From a virus: a DNA stretch of 25,963 bases. A model generated the notes under the pieces. That model was not told where the DNA came from and ran no database searches. It was given only the letters and a program-made list of their open reading frames with translations. The position numbers were made by a program, and so were the translations under genes. The stretch's first letter is position 1. Each line of letters opens with the position of its first letter. The stretch is taken from IMG/VR virus record IMGVR_UViG_3300013120_001000, positions 1 through 25,963 of that record; one strand, 5' to 3'. This document shows positions 14,903 through 21,665 of this stretch, one piece after another.

Positions 14903-16246
14903 ATGACCACTACTACACAGAAGTTCGCTGTCGTGTTCCGCAAGATCGACGCCATCCGACCGTACGAGCGGAACCCCAGGATCAACGACCCGGCCGTGGA
15001 CGCCGTGGCGGCCTCGCTTGCCGAGTTCGGCTTCCGCCAGCCGATCGTGGTCGATGCCGACGGCGTGATCATCGCCGGCCACACGCGGTGGAAGGCGGCG
15101 AAGAAGCTGGGCCTGGCCAAGGTGCCGGTCCACGTGGCCACCGACCTGACGCCCGAGCAGGTCCGGGCGTACAGGATCGCTGATAACAAAACGAGCGAGC
15201 TGGCGGAGTGGGACTTCGAGATCCTGCCCATCGAGCTGGCCGAGCTGCGCGAGGGCGGGTTCGACATGAGCATGCTCGCCTTCGACGATGACGAGCTGGC
15301 CAGGCTGCTCACCGAGGGGATGGGCGTAACCGAGGGCCTGACCGACGCTGACGCCGTACCCGAGCCGCCGGACGATCCCGTCACGCAGCCCGGCGACCTG
15401 TGGATCCTGGGCGACCATCGCCTGCTATGCGGCGACTCGGGCAGCGCCGAGGATCTGGACCGGCTGCTCGACGGGAACACAATCGATTTAGTGAATATGG
15501 ACCCGCCGTATAATGTCAAGGTCGAACCGCGATCGAACAATGCCATCGCCGCCGGCCTGTCGTCGTTCAGCAACACCCACCACCAGGGCCTGGACCTGGC
15601 GCGTCACCCGAAGAAGGCCAAGGCCACACACAAGAAGATGCGGGCCAAGGATCGGCCGCTTGAGAACGACTTCGTCTCGGACGAAGCCTTCGACGAGATG
15701 CTCCTGGCCTGGTTCCACAACGCCTCGCGCGTGCTCAAGCCGGGCGGGTCGTTCTACATTTGGGGCGGGTACGCCAACCTGGGCAACTACCCCGCGCCGC
15801 TGAAGGCCGCAGGGCTGTATTTCAGCCAGGCGGTCGTGTGGGACAAACAACATCCAGTGCTCACGCGGAAGGACCTGATGGGAGGATTTGAACTGGCGTT
15901 CAAAGGCTGGAAGGAGGGCGCAGGGCACCACTTCTACGGCCCCAACAACGCCACGGACCTCTGGCACGTCAAGAAAGTCAACCCCCAGTCGATGATCCAC
16001 CTGACCGAGAAACCCGTCGAGCTGGCGGTCCGGTCCATCCAATACTCGTCCAAGCCAGGTGAGAACGTGCTGGACCTGTTCGGTGGTTCGGGCTCGACAC
16101 TGATCGGCTGTGAGCAGACCGACCGGCGGGCGTTCTTGATGGAGATCGATCCCCCGTATTGTGACGTCATCGTCCAGAGGTGGGAGGAGTTCACGGGCAA
16201 GAAGGCCGAGCGTGTCCCGGCCGGGGCTGCGGAGGTGCTGGCATGA
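14903..16246 (+). CDS. ParB-domain DNA methyltransferase (N4/N6 type, beta class)
   Basis: A 447-aa fusion. The N-terminal ParB-like domain contains FGFRQPIVVDADGVIIAGHT and AGHTRWKAAKKLG (58-70). The methyltransferase domain follows, with the catalytic DPPYN (200-204) upstream and the AdoMet-binding DLFGGSGST (391-399) downstream, which is the beta-class order. TEKPVEL (368-374) is the usual neighbour of motif I. It should methylate adenine or cytosine amino groups at a specific site; the target is not readable from sequence. Such orphan methylases can protect phage DNA from restriction. AAAGGA lies before the ATG. No cognate restriction enzyme is adjacent; the HNH gene upstream is small and not clearly a partner. 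Confidence 0.92.
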   Translation: MTTTTQKFAVVFRKIDAIRPYERNPRINDPAVDAVAASLAEFGFRQPIVVDADGVIIAGHTRWKAAKKLGLAKVPVHVATDLTPEQVRAYRIADNKTSELAEWDFEILPIELAELREGGFDMSMLAFDDDELARLLTEGMGVTEGLTDADAVPEPPDDPVTQPGDLWILGDHRLLCGDSGSAEDLDRLLDGNTIDLVNMDPPYNVKVEPRSNNAIAAGLSSFSNTHHQGLDLARHPKKAKATHKKMRAKDRPLENDFVSDEAFDEMLLAWFHNASRVLKPGGSFYIWGGYANLGNYPAPLKAAGLYFSQAVVWDKQHPVLTRKDLMGGFELAFKGWKEGAGHHFYGPNNATDLWHVKKVNPQSMIHLTEKPVELAVRSIQYSSKPGENVLDLFGGSGSTLIGCEQTDRRAFLMEIDPPYCDVIVQRWEEFTGKKAERVPAGAAEVLA

Positions 16247-16665
16247 GCGACCGGGCACCGAATCGGCCAGCGGGTGTGGGCAAGGTGCTTCAGGACTTGC
16301 TGGACTACCAACTCCGCAATGAGGTCATTGGCGGCGTCTCTTTGGCGGAAGTTCTTGACTGTGTGGATCTGGACGTGGCGTACAGCCCGGTGGTCGAGTT
16401 TTCGGTTGATGACGACTGGCCGAGGCCGGAGCAGTTGTGCGTGACGACCCTGATCAAGCGCGACGACGGCCGGTACGAGGCGCGTCGCCAGACCGACGCG
16501 GGGCCGACGTTCGACCTCTTCGGCCCAGAGCAGGTTCGCATTATGCGCGCCCGGTATCTGCTCTGCCGCGACCACTTCGCCAAGTCGATCGAGCAATACA
16601 GCTACCCGCAGCAGCAGCGGATTCTGGCCGGTTTCTTCCCCCACGGGCTCTGGAGGCCGAGGTGA
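16243..16665 (+). CDS. Hypothetical phage protein
   Basis: A 140-aa protein that I cannot assign to a family. It starts with an ATGA overlap on the methyltransferase stop and ends with a GTGA overlap on the next gene, which supports it as real. The sequence is soluble and mixed: VGKVLQDLLDYQLRNEVIGG at the N-terminus, an acidic middle (DDDWPRPEQL), and a C-terminal helix-like segment (RARYLLCRDHFAKSIEQYS). No signal peptide, membrane segment or metal motif is seen. Confidence 0.65.
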   Translation: MSDRAPNRPAGVGKVLQDLLDYQLRNEVIGGVSLAEVLDCVDLDVAYSPVVEFSVDDDWPRPEQLCVTTLIKRDDGRYEARRQTDAGPTFDLFGPEQVRIMRARYLLCRDHFAKSIEQYSYPQQQRILAGFFPHGLWRPR

Positions 16666-16904
16666 TCTTCCACCCGCGAATCGGACAGCACGTCCGCATG
16701 CACTACGCCAAGCGGTCGGCGGCCGTCATGCCGCACCACGGCAAGACGGGCGTCGTGCGAGTCGTGTCCCCAGGGCCGGGGCCTCGGAATGCCGGTGTGG
16801 AAATTGACGGGCGGCTCGCGGTGATCCCCCGTGGGAACCTGGTGGCCACGGAGAGGCCGAAGAACACCCCGGCGCGGGCCGGGGTGTCGAAGGAGGGTGC
16901 GTGA
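16662..16904 (+). CDS. Small protein with possible KOW/SH3-like barrel
   Basis: An 80-aa GTG-initiated protein. The pattern IGQHVRMHYA, then HHGKTGVVRVVSPGPGPRNA, VEIDGRLAVIPRGNLV resembles a KOW or SH3-like barrel, where a Gly-x-Val-x-x-V strand pair is followed by a strand carrying a basic loop. Small phage proteins of this shape are common and their roles unknown. It overlaps the preceding gene by four bases (GTGA). A 10-bp hairpin falls within its last codons, and it converges with the HARE-HTH gene nine bases after its stop. Confidence 0.6.
   Translation: MIFHPRIGQHVRMHYAKRSAAVMPHHGKTGVVRVVSPGPGPRNAGVEIDGRLAVIPRGNLVATERPKNTPARAGVSKEGA
16864..16887. terminator. Candidate terminator hairpin between convergent operons
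   Basis: The perfect 10-bp arms ACACCCCGGC (16864-16873) and GCCGGGGTGT (16878-16887) enclose a GCGG loop. It lies at the meeting point of the early plus-strand operon and the minus-strand cassette. There is no T run on either side, so intrinsic termination is uncertain, and the hairpin overlaps the end of the upstream gene. Confidence 0.4.
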
Positions 16905-16913
16905 ATGGTCGTC

Positions 16914-17483
16914 TCAGCGTTTCAGGCTCAGGGAGAATCGGCCCCGCTCGACCTTCTCGAAGCGGCTGTCGTCGCCCTTGGTGTTGATCTCGCGCAGGAT
17001 CGCGGAGTAGAGCGTGTTGGCCGGCGTCTTGCCGCCCCGGGCGGGCGTCCAGTAGCCCTTGGCGGCCATGCGCTCGATCATCTGCTTGCAGTTCAGCGGG
17101 CCATCGGCGGGATCACGTTCCTTGAGGACCTTCGCGGCCGCGCTGAGGGCCGAGAGGCGTTTGGGCCCGCCCGAGGGCGCGCCACTTTCGCCCGTGTCGC
17201 GATGTGTCGCGGCCTTTGCCTTCGTGGCCGCCGGTCGGGTCTTCTTGGCCTTGGGGGCCGACTTGGCCATGGCCCGTTTGCTGGCGCCCGTGCCGCTCTT
17301 GCCGGGCGCCCGCGTCTCGTGGCGAAGGCGCTGGGCGCTCTTGATGCGCACCTTCTTGCCCGTGGTGATGTTCGTCGCTTCCCAGCCACCGTGCGGGCTC
17401 TCCGCGTCGATCCGGATGGTCGCCATGCGGCCGCTGACCTTCGCGGCGTAATGCGTCCCGGTCTTGATCTCGTTCTTCTTCAT
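16914..17483 (-). CDS. HARE-HTH domain protein
   Basis: A 189-aa protein with three parts. The N-terminal ~50 residues (GWEATNITTGKKVRIKSAQR) form a conserved small domain of unknown role. A long Lys/Ala/Pro-rich linker (about 55-105) looks disordered and DNA-contacting. The C-terminal region (about 107-187) fits the HARE-HTH winged-helix fold: LSALSAAAKVLKER, then LNCKQMIERMAAKGYW, TPANTLYSAILREI, and FEKVERGRFSL. HARE-HTH domains occur in restriction enzymes and chromatin factors and are thought to sense or bind modified DNA. GAGGAGA precedes the ATG. It is the last gene of the minus-strand cassette. Regulation of phage or host DNA is a reasonable inference, no more. Confidence 0.82.
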   Translation of the reverse strand: MKKNEIKTGTHYAAKVSGRMATIRIDAESPHGGWEATNITTGKKVRIKSAQRLRHETRAPGKSGTGASKRAMAKSAPKAKKTRPAATKAKAATHRDTGESGAPSGGPKRLSALSAAAKVLKERDPADGPLNCKQMIERMAAKGYWTPARGGKTPANTLYSAILREINTKGDDSRFEKVERGRFSLSLKR

Positions 17484-17511
17484 CGTTCGATCTCCTCTTG
17501 CTGCGGGCCTG

Positions 17512-17700
17512 TTACGAGGCCCAGTCCTTCAGGAATGCGACCCACTCGTCGCGGGTCATCGGTTCGTGTGCTTCGGTTGCCCCGTCGTCCTCGACCCGCC
17601 ACAACGATGCGTCGACGTGGTCGGTCGACACGCGGACGGTCCCGCGTGCGAGTCGGTTGGCCTCGCGGATCGTCAGGGGCTTGTCCTTGCCCCGGTTCAC
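17512..17700 (-). CDS. Small hypothetical protein
   Basis: A 62-aa GTG-initiated acidic protein. The middle (RGTVRVSTDHVDASLWRVEDDG) looks like beta strands, and the C-terminus (MTRDEWVAFLKDWAS) like one helix. No family recognised. It overlaps the stop of the 93-aa gene (GTGA), and GAGGAGG lies upstream, which supports translation. Confidence 0.55.
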   Translation of the reverse strand: MNRGKDKPLTIREANRLARGTVRVSTDHVDASLWRVEDDGATEAHEPMTRDEWVAFLKDWAS

Positions 17701-17978
17701 AGGCCCACCTCCTCGGCCAGGCGGCTCTGGGCCTTGGCGCCGCCGAGCGTCTCGGTGAGCTGCTCGGCAAACCAGCGGACCTCCTCGTCCACGTCCTGAT
17801 CGCCCGTTCGGACCGGCTGGAGGAACGAGACGATCGTCGCGACGGCCTGCGGGGTGAGGTTGTCCTGAATCCAGTCCCGCAGGACATCCGGCTCGTCGTC
17901 TTCCGGGACGGTCACCCGGACCGTCCGCCCGTTGGCCTCGACCGGGTACGTTCTGGGCTTGTTGGGTTTCTTTGCCAT
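17697..17978 (-). CDS. Small hypothetical protein
   Basis: A 93-aa acidic protein starting MAKKPNKPRTYPVEANGR. The first 30 residues are strand-like (RTVRVTVPED), the rest helical (DVLRDWIQDNLTPQAVATI and DEEVRWFAEQLTETLG). No family recognised. GGAG precedes the ATG, and its stop overlaps the 62-aa gene start. It is the third gene of the minus-strand cassette. Confidence 0.6.
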   Translation of the reverse strand: MAKKPNKPRTYPVEANGRTVRVTVPEDDEPDVLRDWIQDNLTPQAVATIVSFLQPVRTGDQDVDEEVRWFAEQLTETLGGAKAQSRLAEEVGL

Positions 17979-18004
17979 GGTTTACTCCTTGTGCTCGAGG
18001 GTCT

Positions 18005-18043
18005 GGCCTATCCAGGCCCCGGCGCTGGCCCGCCGCGGCGGGC
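18005..18043. other. Paired GC hairpins in the gap between two cassette genes
   Basis: The 81-base gap has two inverted repeats: GGCCT/AGGCC with a four-base loop (18005-18018) and the 16-base palindrome GCCCGCCGCGGCGGGC (18028-18043). On the minus strand they follow the 95-aa gene and precede the ribosome site of the 93-aa gene. They could slow or stop transcription, but no T run follows. Confidence 0.35.
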
Positions 18044-18059
18044 TCGCGTCGAGGTCCGG

Positions 18060-18347
18060 TCAGTCGGCCAGCATCTGGATGGCCCCGCAGTAGTCGTTAA
18101 CGTCGCTGTTGGTGCCCTTCTGCCCGTCGAGGGCGTGCTGGAGGATCTCGGCCATCGACCAGATGTCGTCGGGGTCGTCGGCCCCAACCTTGTGTGTCCG
18201 CTCGCCCGCGTGGGTGAGCAGTTCGACGGTGATGAACTCGTCGCCGTCCGTCCGGCTGATCTTGGCGAAGGCCCGGGGGAGCCCGGCGGATCCGTCGCGG
18301 AGGGTGGTTCTGCTGCTTCCGGCCAGTTCGATGCTCGTAATGCGCAT
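18060..18347 (-). CDS. Small hypothetical protein
   Basis: A 95-aa protein: MRITSIELAGSSRTTLRD, then AFAKISRTDGDEFITVELL and a C-terminal helix (DDIWSMAEILQHALDG). The first part looks like a short beta sheet. No family recognised. The ATG at 18347 is chosen because AGGAGA lies just before it; a TTG five codons earlier would read through that ribosome site. Confidence 0.6.
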   Translation of the reverse strand: MRITSIELAGSSRTTLRDGSAGLPRAFAKISRTDGDEFITVELLTHAGERTHKVGADDPDDIWSMAEILQHALDGQKGTNSDVNDYCGAIQMLAD

Positions 18348-18374
18348 GGTCTTCTCCTTCAAGGTTCGTGGCGT

Positions 18375-18566
18375 CTACTCGCCCTTGCCCGCGAGGCGTC
18401 CGGCCTCGTAGGCAGTCTTCAGGGCCTTGGCGATGCTCCAGACCGCCAGATCGTGGAAGTCCAGCTCGTCGCTCCTTCTGGTCTCGAGTGTCTCGACGCC
18501 CAGAGCGTCCCGGGCGATCTCGGCCAGGGCGTTGTCGCGTTTGGCGGTCCTGCGTTGTTCGTTCAT
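18375..18566 (-). CDS. DUF6900-like small protein
   Basis: A 63-aa protein. The line ALAEIARDALGVETLETRRS, then DELDFHDLAVWSIAKALKTA, resembles DUF6900, a short family of unknown function found on phages, plasmids and other mobile DNA. The assignment rests on recall of the LETR..D.LDFHD.AVWS pattern. GGAGA precedes the ATG at 18566; an upstream in-frame start is less likely because it would include the ribosome site. It is the first gene of the minus-strand cassette, next to the divergent control region. Confidence 0.6.
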   Translation of the reverse strand: MNEQRRTAKRDNALAEIARDALGVETLETRRSDELDFHDLAVWSIAKALKTAYEAGRLAGKGE

Positions 18567-18693
18567 CGCTATCTCCTTGTTTTCAAGTCGTTTACGTTCG
18601 CCATCCAACGCTCACATGTTACCTCGAATTCCGGACTCATCAAGGCAATTAAGTCCCTTTATGATAAGAAGTTGCAGATTCTGGTAAGTCGCC
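18567..18693. promoter_or_regulatory. Divergent intergenic control region before the packaging genes
   Basis: This 127-base gap separates the minus-strand cassette from the terminase genes and is more AT-rich than its surroundings. GCTCACATG at 18610-18618 repeats nine bases of the operator cluster at 3498-3506. GGACT and AGTCC (18633-18637, 18652-18656) form a short inverted repeat. TATGAT (18660-18665) could be a plus-strand -10 box, but no good -35 box is seen. No copy of the 34-bp element is present here. Confidence 0.45.
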
Positions 18694-18912
18694 ATGACAC
18701 AAAGACATGACACCCCGAAATCCCTGAAGATCACGGCCATTTCCGTGGCCGACGCGGCCAAGGTGCTGGCCTCGGCCTACGGGCGGCGCGTGACGGAAGA
18801 GCAGGTCCGCGAGATTGCCGATGCGGGTGGTCTGCTTGCCCCCGACGGGACGATCAACCTGCTGGAATACGCGGCATATCTGGTGCGGGAGCTGGCCCAT
18901 GGAAGCGATTAA
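18694..18912 (+). CDS. Small TerS-like protein, related to the N-terminus of the next gene
   Basis: A 72-aa protein. Residues 16-67 (SVADAAKVLASAYGRRVTEE, QVREIADAGG, INLLEYAAYLVREL) align with residues 12-62 of the terminase large subunit encoded next (SVLARLLNSVGQGEVISERQ, LRRHRNRAG, VDLFRYAAWLTLEY). Shared positions include the Leu-x-Ser-x-x-Gly core, E-x-QlR, AG, and YAA-x-L. Both look like a compact helical DNA-binding unit. By position, directly before TerL and overlapping it by 14 bases, it may be the small terminase subunit or its DNA-recognition part; this is inference. The ribosome site is weak. Confidence 0.6.
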   Translation: MTQRHDTPKSLKITAISVADAAKVLASAYGRRVTEEQVREIADAGGLLAPDGTINLLEYAAYLVRELAHGSD

Positions 18913-21181
18913 CCCGCGCCGGCTGAAGCCCTCCGTCCTGGCCAGGCTGCTGAACTCCGTGGGCCAGGGCGAGGTAATCTCCGAGCGCCAGCTCCGCCGG
19001 CACCGCAACCGGGCCGGCTACACCATTGGCGACGCCAAGACGGTGGACCTGTTCCGTTACGCCGCCTGGCTGACGCTGGAGTATCTTTCGCCAAAGAGGC
19101 CCAAGGAAGAGCCCGCCAGCTACGAGGAGGTCAAGCGCCGCCAGGCCGAACGGAACGCCGAGTTGGTCCGCGCCGCCCAGGACATCGGCGAGATCCCCGA
19201 CGTGGTCGATCCCGAGCGGAGGGCCCGGGCGGAAGGCTCGTTCCGCTTCTTCTGTGAGACGTACTTCTCGGAGGTCTTCTACCTGTCGTGGTCGAACGAC
19301 CACCTCCGGGTGATCGACAAGATCGAGAGGGCCGTCCGCACGGGCGGGCTGTTCGCCATGGCCATGCCGCGTGGCAGTGGCAAAACCGTCCTGTGCCAGA
19401 CGGCGGTGGTGTGGTCGGCGCTGATCGGGGCGACGCCGTTCGTCTGCCTGATCGCCGCCTCGGCAGAGCGCGCCAAGGACCTGCTGGAGAACATCAAGGT
19501 CTGGCTGGAGACCAACCCACTCCTGCATGCCGACTTTCCCGAAGTGACGTACCCTATCCAGTGCCTCGAGCGGATCACGAACCGCCAGAAGGGCCAGAAG
19601 CACAACGGCCAGCCGACCCGCATCGAGTGGACGTCGGACAGAATCGTCCTGGCGACCATCGCGGCTTCCAAGGCCAGCGGGGTGGTGATCTCCAGCTCGG
19701 GCATGAAGGGCTCGGACATCCGCGGGCAGAACTACGCCCGCGCCGACGGCAAGGTTGTGCGCCCGCAGCTCGTGCTGGTAGATGATCCGCAGACGACCGA
19801 ATCGGCATGGTCGCCGTCGCAGTCGCAAAGGCGCGAGTCGATCCTTGCCGGCGACGTGCTCGGCATGGCCGGCCCTGGCAAAAAGATCGCCGGGCTGATG
19901 GCCTGTACCGTCATTCGCCCCGACGACATGGCCGACCGCCTGCTCGACCGCGACAAGCACCCCGAGTGGCAGGGCGAGCGGACGAAGATGGTCTACTCGT
20001 TCCCGTCCAGCGAGAAGCTATGGGCCCAGTATGCAGAGATCCGCTCCGATAGCCTTCGCAATGACGGCGACGGTTCAGCAGCGACCGCTTTCTACCAGGC
20101 CAACCGCGAAGCGATGGACGCCGGCGCGGTGATTGCCTGGCCCCAGCGCCACAACGATGACGAACTGTCGGCCCTCCAGCACGCGATGAACCTGAAGCTC
20201 CGCGACGAGGCGGCGTTCTTCGCCGAGTACCAGAACGAGCCCATCGTCGAGGTGCTGGGCGAGGAGATGCTCACCGCCGACCAGATCGCCGCAAAGCTCA
20301 ACGGCTACAAGCACGGCGAGGTCCCCCTCGGCTGCAACCACCTGACGATGTTCATCGACGTGCAGCAGAAGGTCCTGTTCTGGCTACTCTGCGCGTGGGA
20401 GGAGGACTTCACCGGCTACGTGATCGACTACGGCGCCTGGCCCGAGCAGAAGCGGACGTACTTCACATTGCGGGATATCCGCTCAACGCTCGGACGGGCC
20501 ACCCCCGGCGCGGGGCTGGAGGGGCAGATCTACGCGGGGCTGGAGAAGTTGACGGCCGAGCGGCTGGGGAGGGCCTACCGACGCGAGGACGGCGCCGAAA
20601 TGCGGATCGACCGCTGCCTGATCGACGCCAATTGGGGCCAGAGCACGGACGTCGTCTACCAGTTCTGCCGCCAGAGTTCATTTGCAGGGATCCTCTTGCC
20701 CAGCCATGGCAGATATGTGGGCGCTTCCAGCGTGCCCTTCAGCGAATACAAGCGCAAGCGCGGCGACCGTGTCGGCCTGCACTGGCGAATCCCCAACACC
20801 ACCGGCCGCCGCCAGGTTCGTCACGCACTGATCGACACGAACTACTGGAAAACGTTCGTCCACGCCCGCCTGGCCGTCGCCATGGGCGACCCCGGATGTC
20901 TGTCACTTTCCGGCCGCGATGATTCTGCCAAAAGGGCCCACCGCTTGCTGGCGGACCACCTGACGGCCGAGTACCGAGTCCAGACCCTCGCCCGGGGGCG
21001 GACGGTCGATGAATGGAAGCTCCGCGCCACACGCCCGGACAACCACTGGCTGGACTGCCTGGTTGGCTGTGCGGTGGGTGCTTCCATCCAGGGCGCGGGC
21101 CTGCCCGGCGTGGCGGCCCTGGCAGTTCAGCCCCGCAAGCCGCTTCGGCTGTCGCAGCTCCAGCGGGGCAAGCGCGCATGA
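18899..21181 (+). CDS. Terminase large subunit with N-terminal helical extension
   Basis: A 760-aa packaging motor and nuclease. Walker A is MPRGSGKT (156-163), and the Walker B strand is LVLVDDPQ (291-298). The C-terminal nuclease half has acidic positions in MFIDVQQK, RCLIDANWGQ and DNHWLDCLVG. The motif layout suggests a GpA-like/large phage terminase that cuts and pumps DNA into procapsids. The first ~65 residues are an extra helical unit resembling the upstream 72-aa protein. GGGAG lies before the ATG at 18899, which is inside the end of the small gene. Its stop overlaps the zinc-ribbon gene (ATGA). Confidence 0.9.
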   Translation: MEAINPRRLKPSVLARLLNSVGQGEVISERQLRRHRNRAGYTIGDAKTVDLFRYAAWLTLEYLSPKRPKEEPASYEEVKRRQAERNAELVRAAQDIGEIPDVVDPERRARAEGSFRFFCETYFSEVFYLSWSNDHLRVIDKIERAVRTGGLFAMAMPRGSGKTVLCQTAVVWSALIGATPFVCLIAASAERAKDLLENIKVWLETNPLLHADFPEVTYPIQCLERITNRQKGQKHNGQPTRIEWTSDRIVLATIAASKASGVVISSSGMKGSDIRGQNYARADGKVVRPQLVLVDDPQTTESAWSPSQSQRRESILAGDVLGMAGPGKKIAGLMACTVIRPDDMADRLLDRDKHPEWQGERTKMVYSFPSSEKLWAQYAEIRSDSLRNDGDGSAATAFYQANREAMDAGAVIAWPQRHNDDELSALQHAMNLKLRDEAAFFAEYQNEPIVEVLGEEMLTADQIAAKLNGYKHGEVPLGCNHLTMFIDVQQKVLFWLLCAWEEDFTGYVIDYGAWPEQKRTYFTLRDIRSTLGRATPGAGLEGQIYAGLEKLTAERLGRAYRREDGAEMRIDRCLIDANWGQSTDVVYQFCRQSSFAGILLPSHGRYVGASSVPFSEYKRKRGDRVGLHWRIPNTTGRRQVRHALIDTNYWKTFVHARLAVAMGDPGCLSLSGRDDSAKRAHRLLADHLTAEYRVQTLARGRTVDEWKLRATRPDNHWLDCLVGCAVGASIQGAGLPGVAALAVQPRKPLRLSQLQRGKRA

Positions 21182-21357
21182 AGCCGCAGGCCATGACCGC
21201 CGCGAAGGCGTCCCCGCACGTGGGCCTGGTCTGCCGGGACTGCGGGTGCCGGCACTTTCTGACCGTGTACACCCGTCCGCGGAATGACGGAATTGTTCGC
21301 CGGAAACGCTGCCGCAACTGCGGCAGAGCGGTCACGACTCGCGAGAAAATCGTCTGA
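21178..21357 (+). CDS. Small zinc-ribbon protein
   Basis: A 59-aa protein with Cys19/Cys22 in VCRDCGC and Cys45/Cys48 in RCRNCGR, separated by a basic loop (RPRNDGIVRRKR). The pattern C-x2-C, RP-x-x-DG-x-x-RRK-x-C-x-x-CG-x-x-x-TTRE resembles the N-terminal zinc ribbon of NrdR. It also recalls the small zinc-finger activators (Ogr/Delta type) of other phages, though it is not clearly one of them. It overlaps TerL (ATGA) and is directly followed by the second 34-bp element, so a role in switching on the head genes is an inference from position. Confidence 0.7.
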   Translation: MKPQAMTAAKASPHVGLVCRDCGCRHFLTVYTRPRNDGIVRRKRCRNCGRAVTTREKIV

Positions 21358-21359
21358 AA

Positions 21360-21399
21360 TACCATATCTGGTACGTTCTCCCCTTTCTGGCGGAAAGGG
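21360..21399. promoter_or_regulatory. Two inverted repeats before the late 34-bp element
   Basis: TACCA-TATC-TGGTA occupies 21360-21373. CCCTTTC (21381-21387) and GAAAGGG (21393-21399) form a perfect 7-bp stem with loop TGGCG. They end one base before the conserved element, like the operator cluster before the early copy. They may be operators or a terminator for the upstream transcript; a TTTT follows only after eight bases. Confidence 0.45.
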
Positions 21400-21400
21400 C

Positions 21401-21434
21401 GCGAAGTTTTGGGGCTCTGCGGCAATAAGCACTA
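21401..21434 (+). promoter_or_regulatory. 34-bp conserved element, late copy (candidate phage promoter)
   Basis: It matches 3545-3578 at 32 of 34 positions in the same orientation. The shared parts are GCGAAGTTTT, CTCTGC and GGCAATAAGCACTA. It lies 33 bases before the first head-module gene. GGGCGC (21436-21441) and GCGCCC (21450-21455) form a hairpin after it, as a palindrome does after the early copy, though the hairpin sequences differ. A shared promoter for the phage sigma-like factor is the simplest reading, not proven. Confidence 0.6.
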
Positions 21435-21467
21435 TGGGCGCTCGGAACCGCGCCCGGAGCAGAGCCC

Positions 21468-21665
21468 ATGACCGACACCCTCGAGAACTCGATCCGCCAG
21501 AATGCCGAAGGGCCCAAGCGGGCCAGCGCCGACGGCGTCAGCGCCGAGCAGCATTCGCTGGCAGACCAGATCGCAGCGGACAAGCACCTCGAGTCCAGGA
21601 AGGCCAGCCGGGCTGCGGGGCTGGGGATCAAGCTGACGAAGCTCTCGCCGGGAGGGACCGTATGA
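21468..21665 (+). CDS. Small protein between terminase and portal
   Basis: A 65-aa hydrophilic, helical protein (TLENSIRQNAEGPKRASADG, then EQHSLADQIAADKHLESRKA). Short proteins with a similar QHSL-x-DQI-x-AD pattern are found at this position, before the portal, in other lambda-like prophages. The function is not established; the position fits a gpW-like connector, but the sequence does not show this. GGAG lies eight bases before the ATG. The stop overlaps the portal start (ATGA). Confidence 0.65.
   Translation: MTDTLENSIRQNAEGPKRASADGVSAEQHSLADQIAADKHLESRKASRAAGLGIKLTKLSPGGTV

Noticed and set aside
16905-18710. A 601-codon open frame on the plus strand across the minus-strand cassette
   Set aside because: It runs through five small genes with good ribosome sites and through the divergent control region; its translation is low-complexity shadow sequence.
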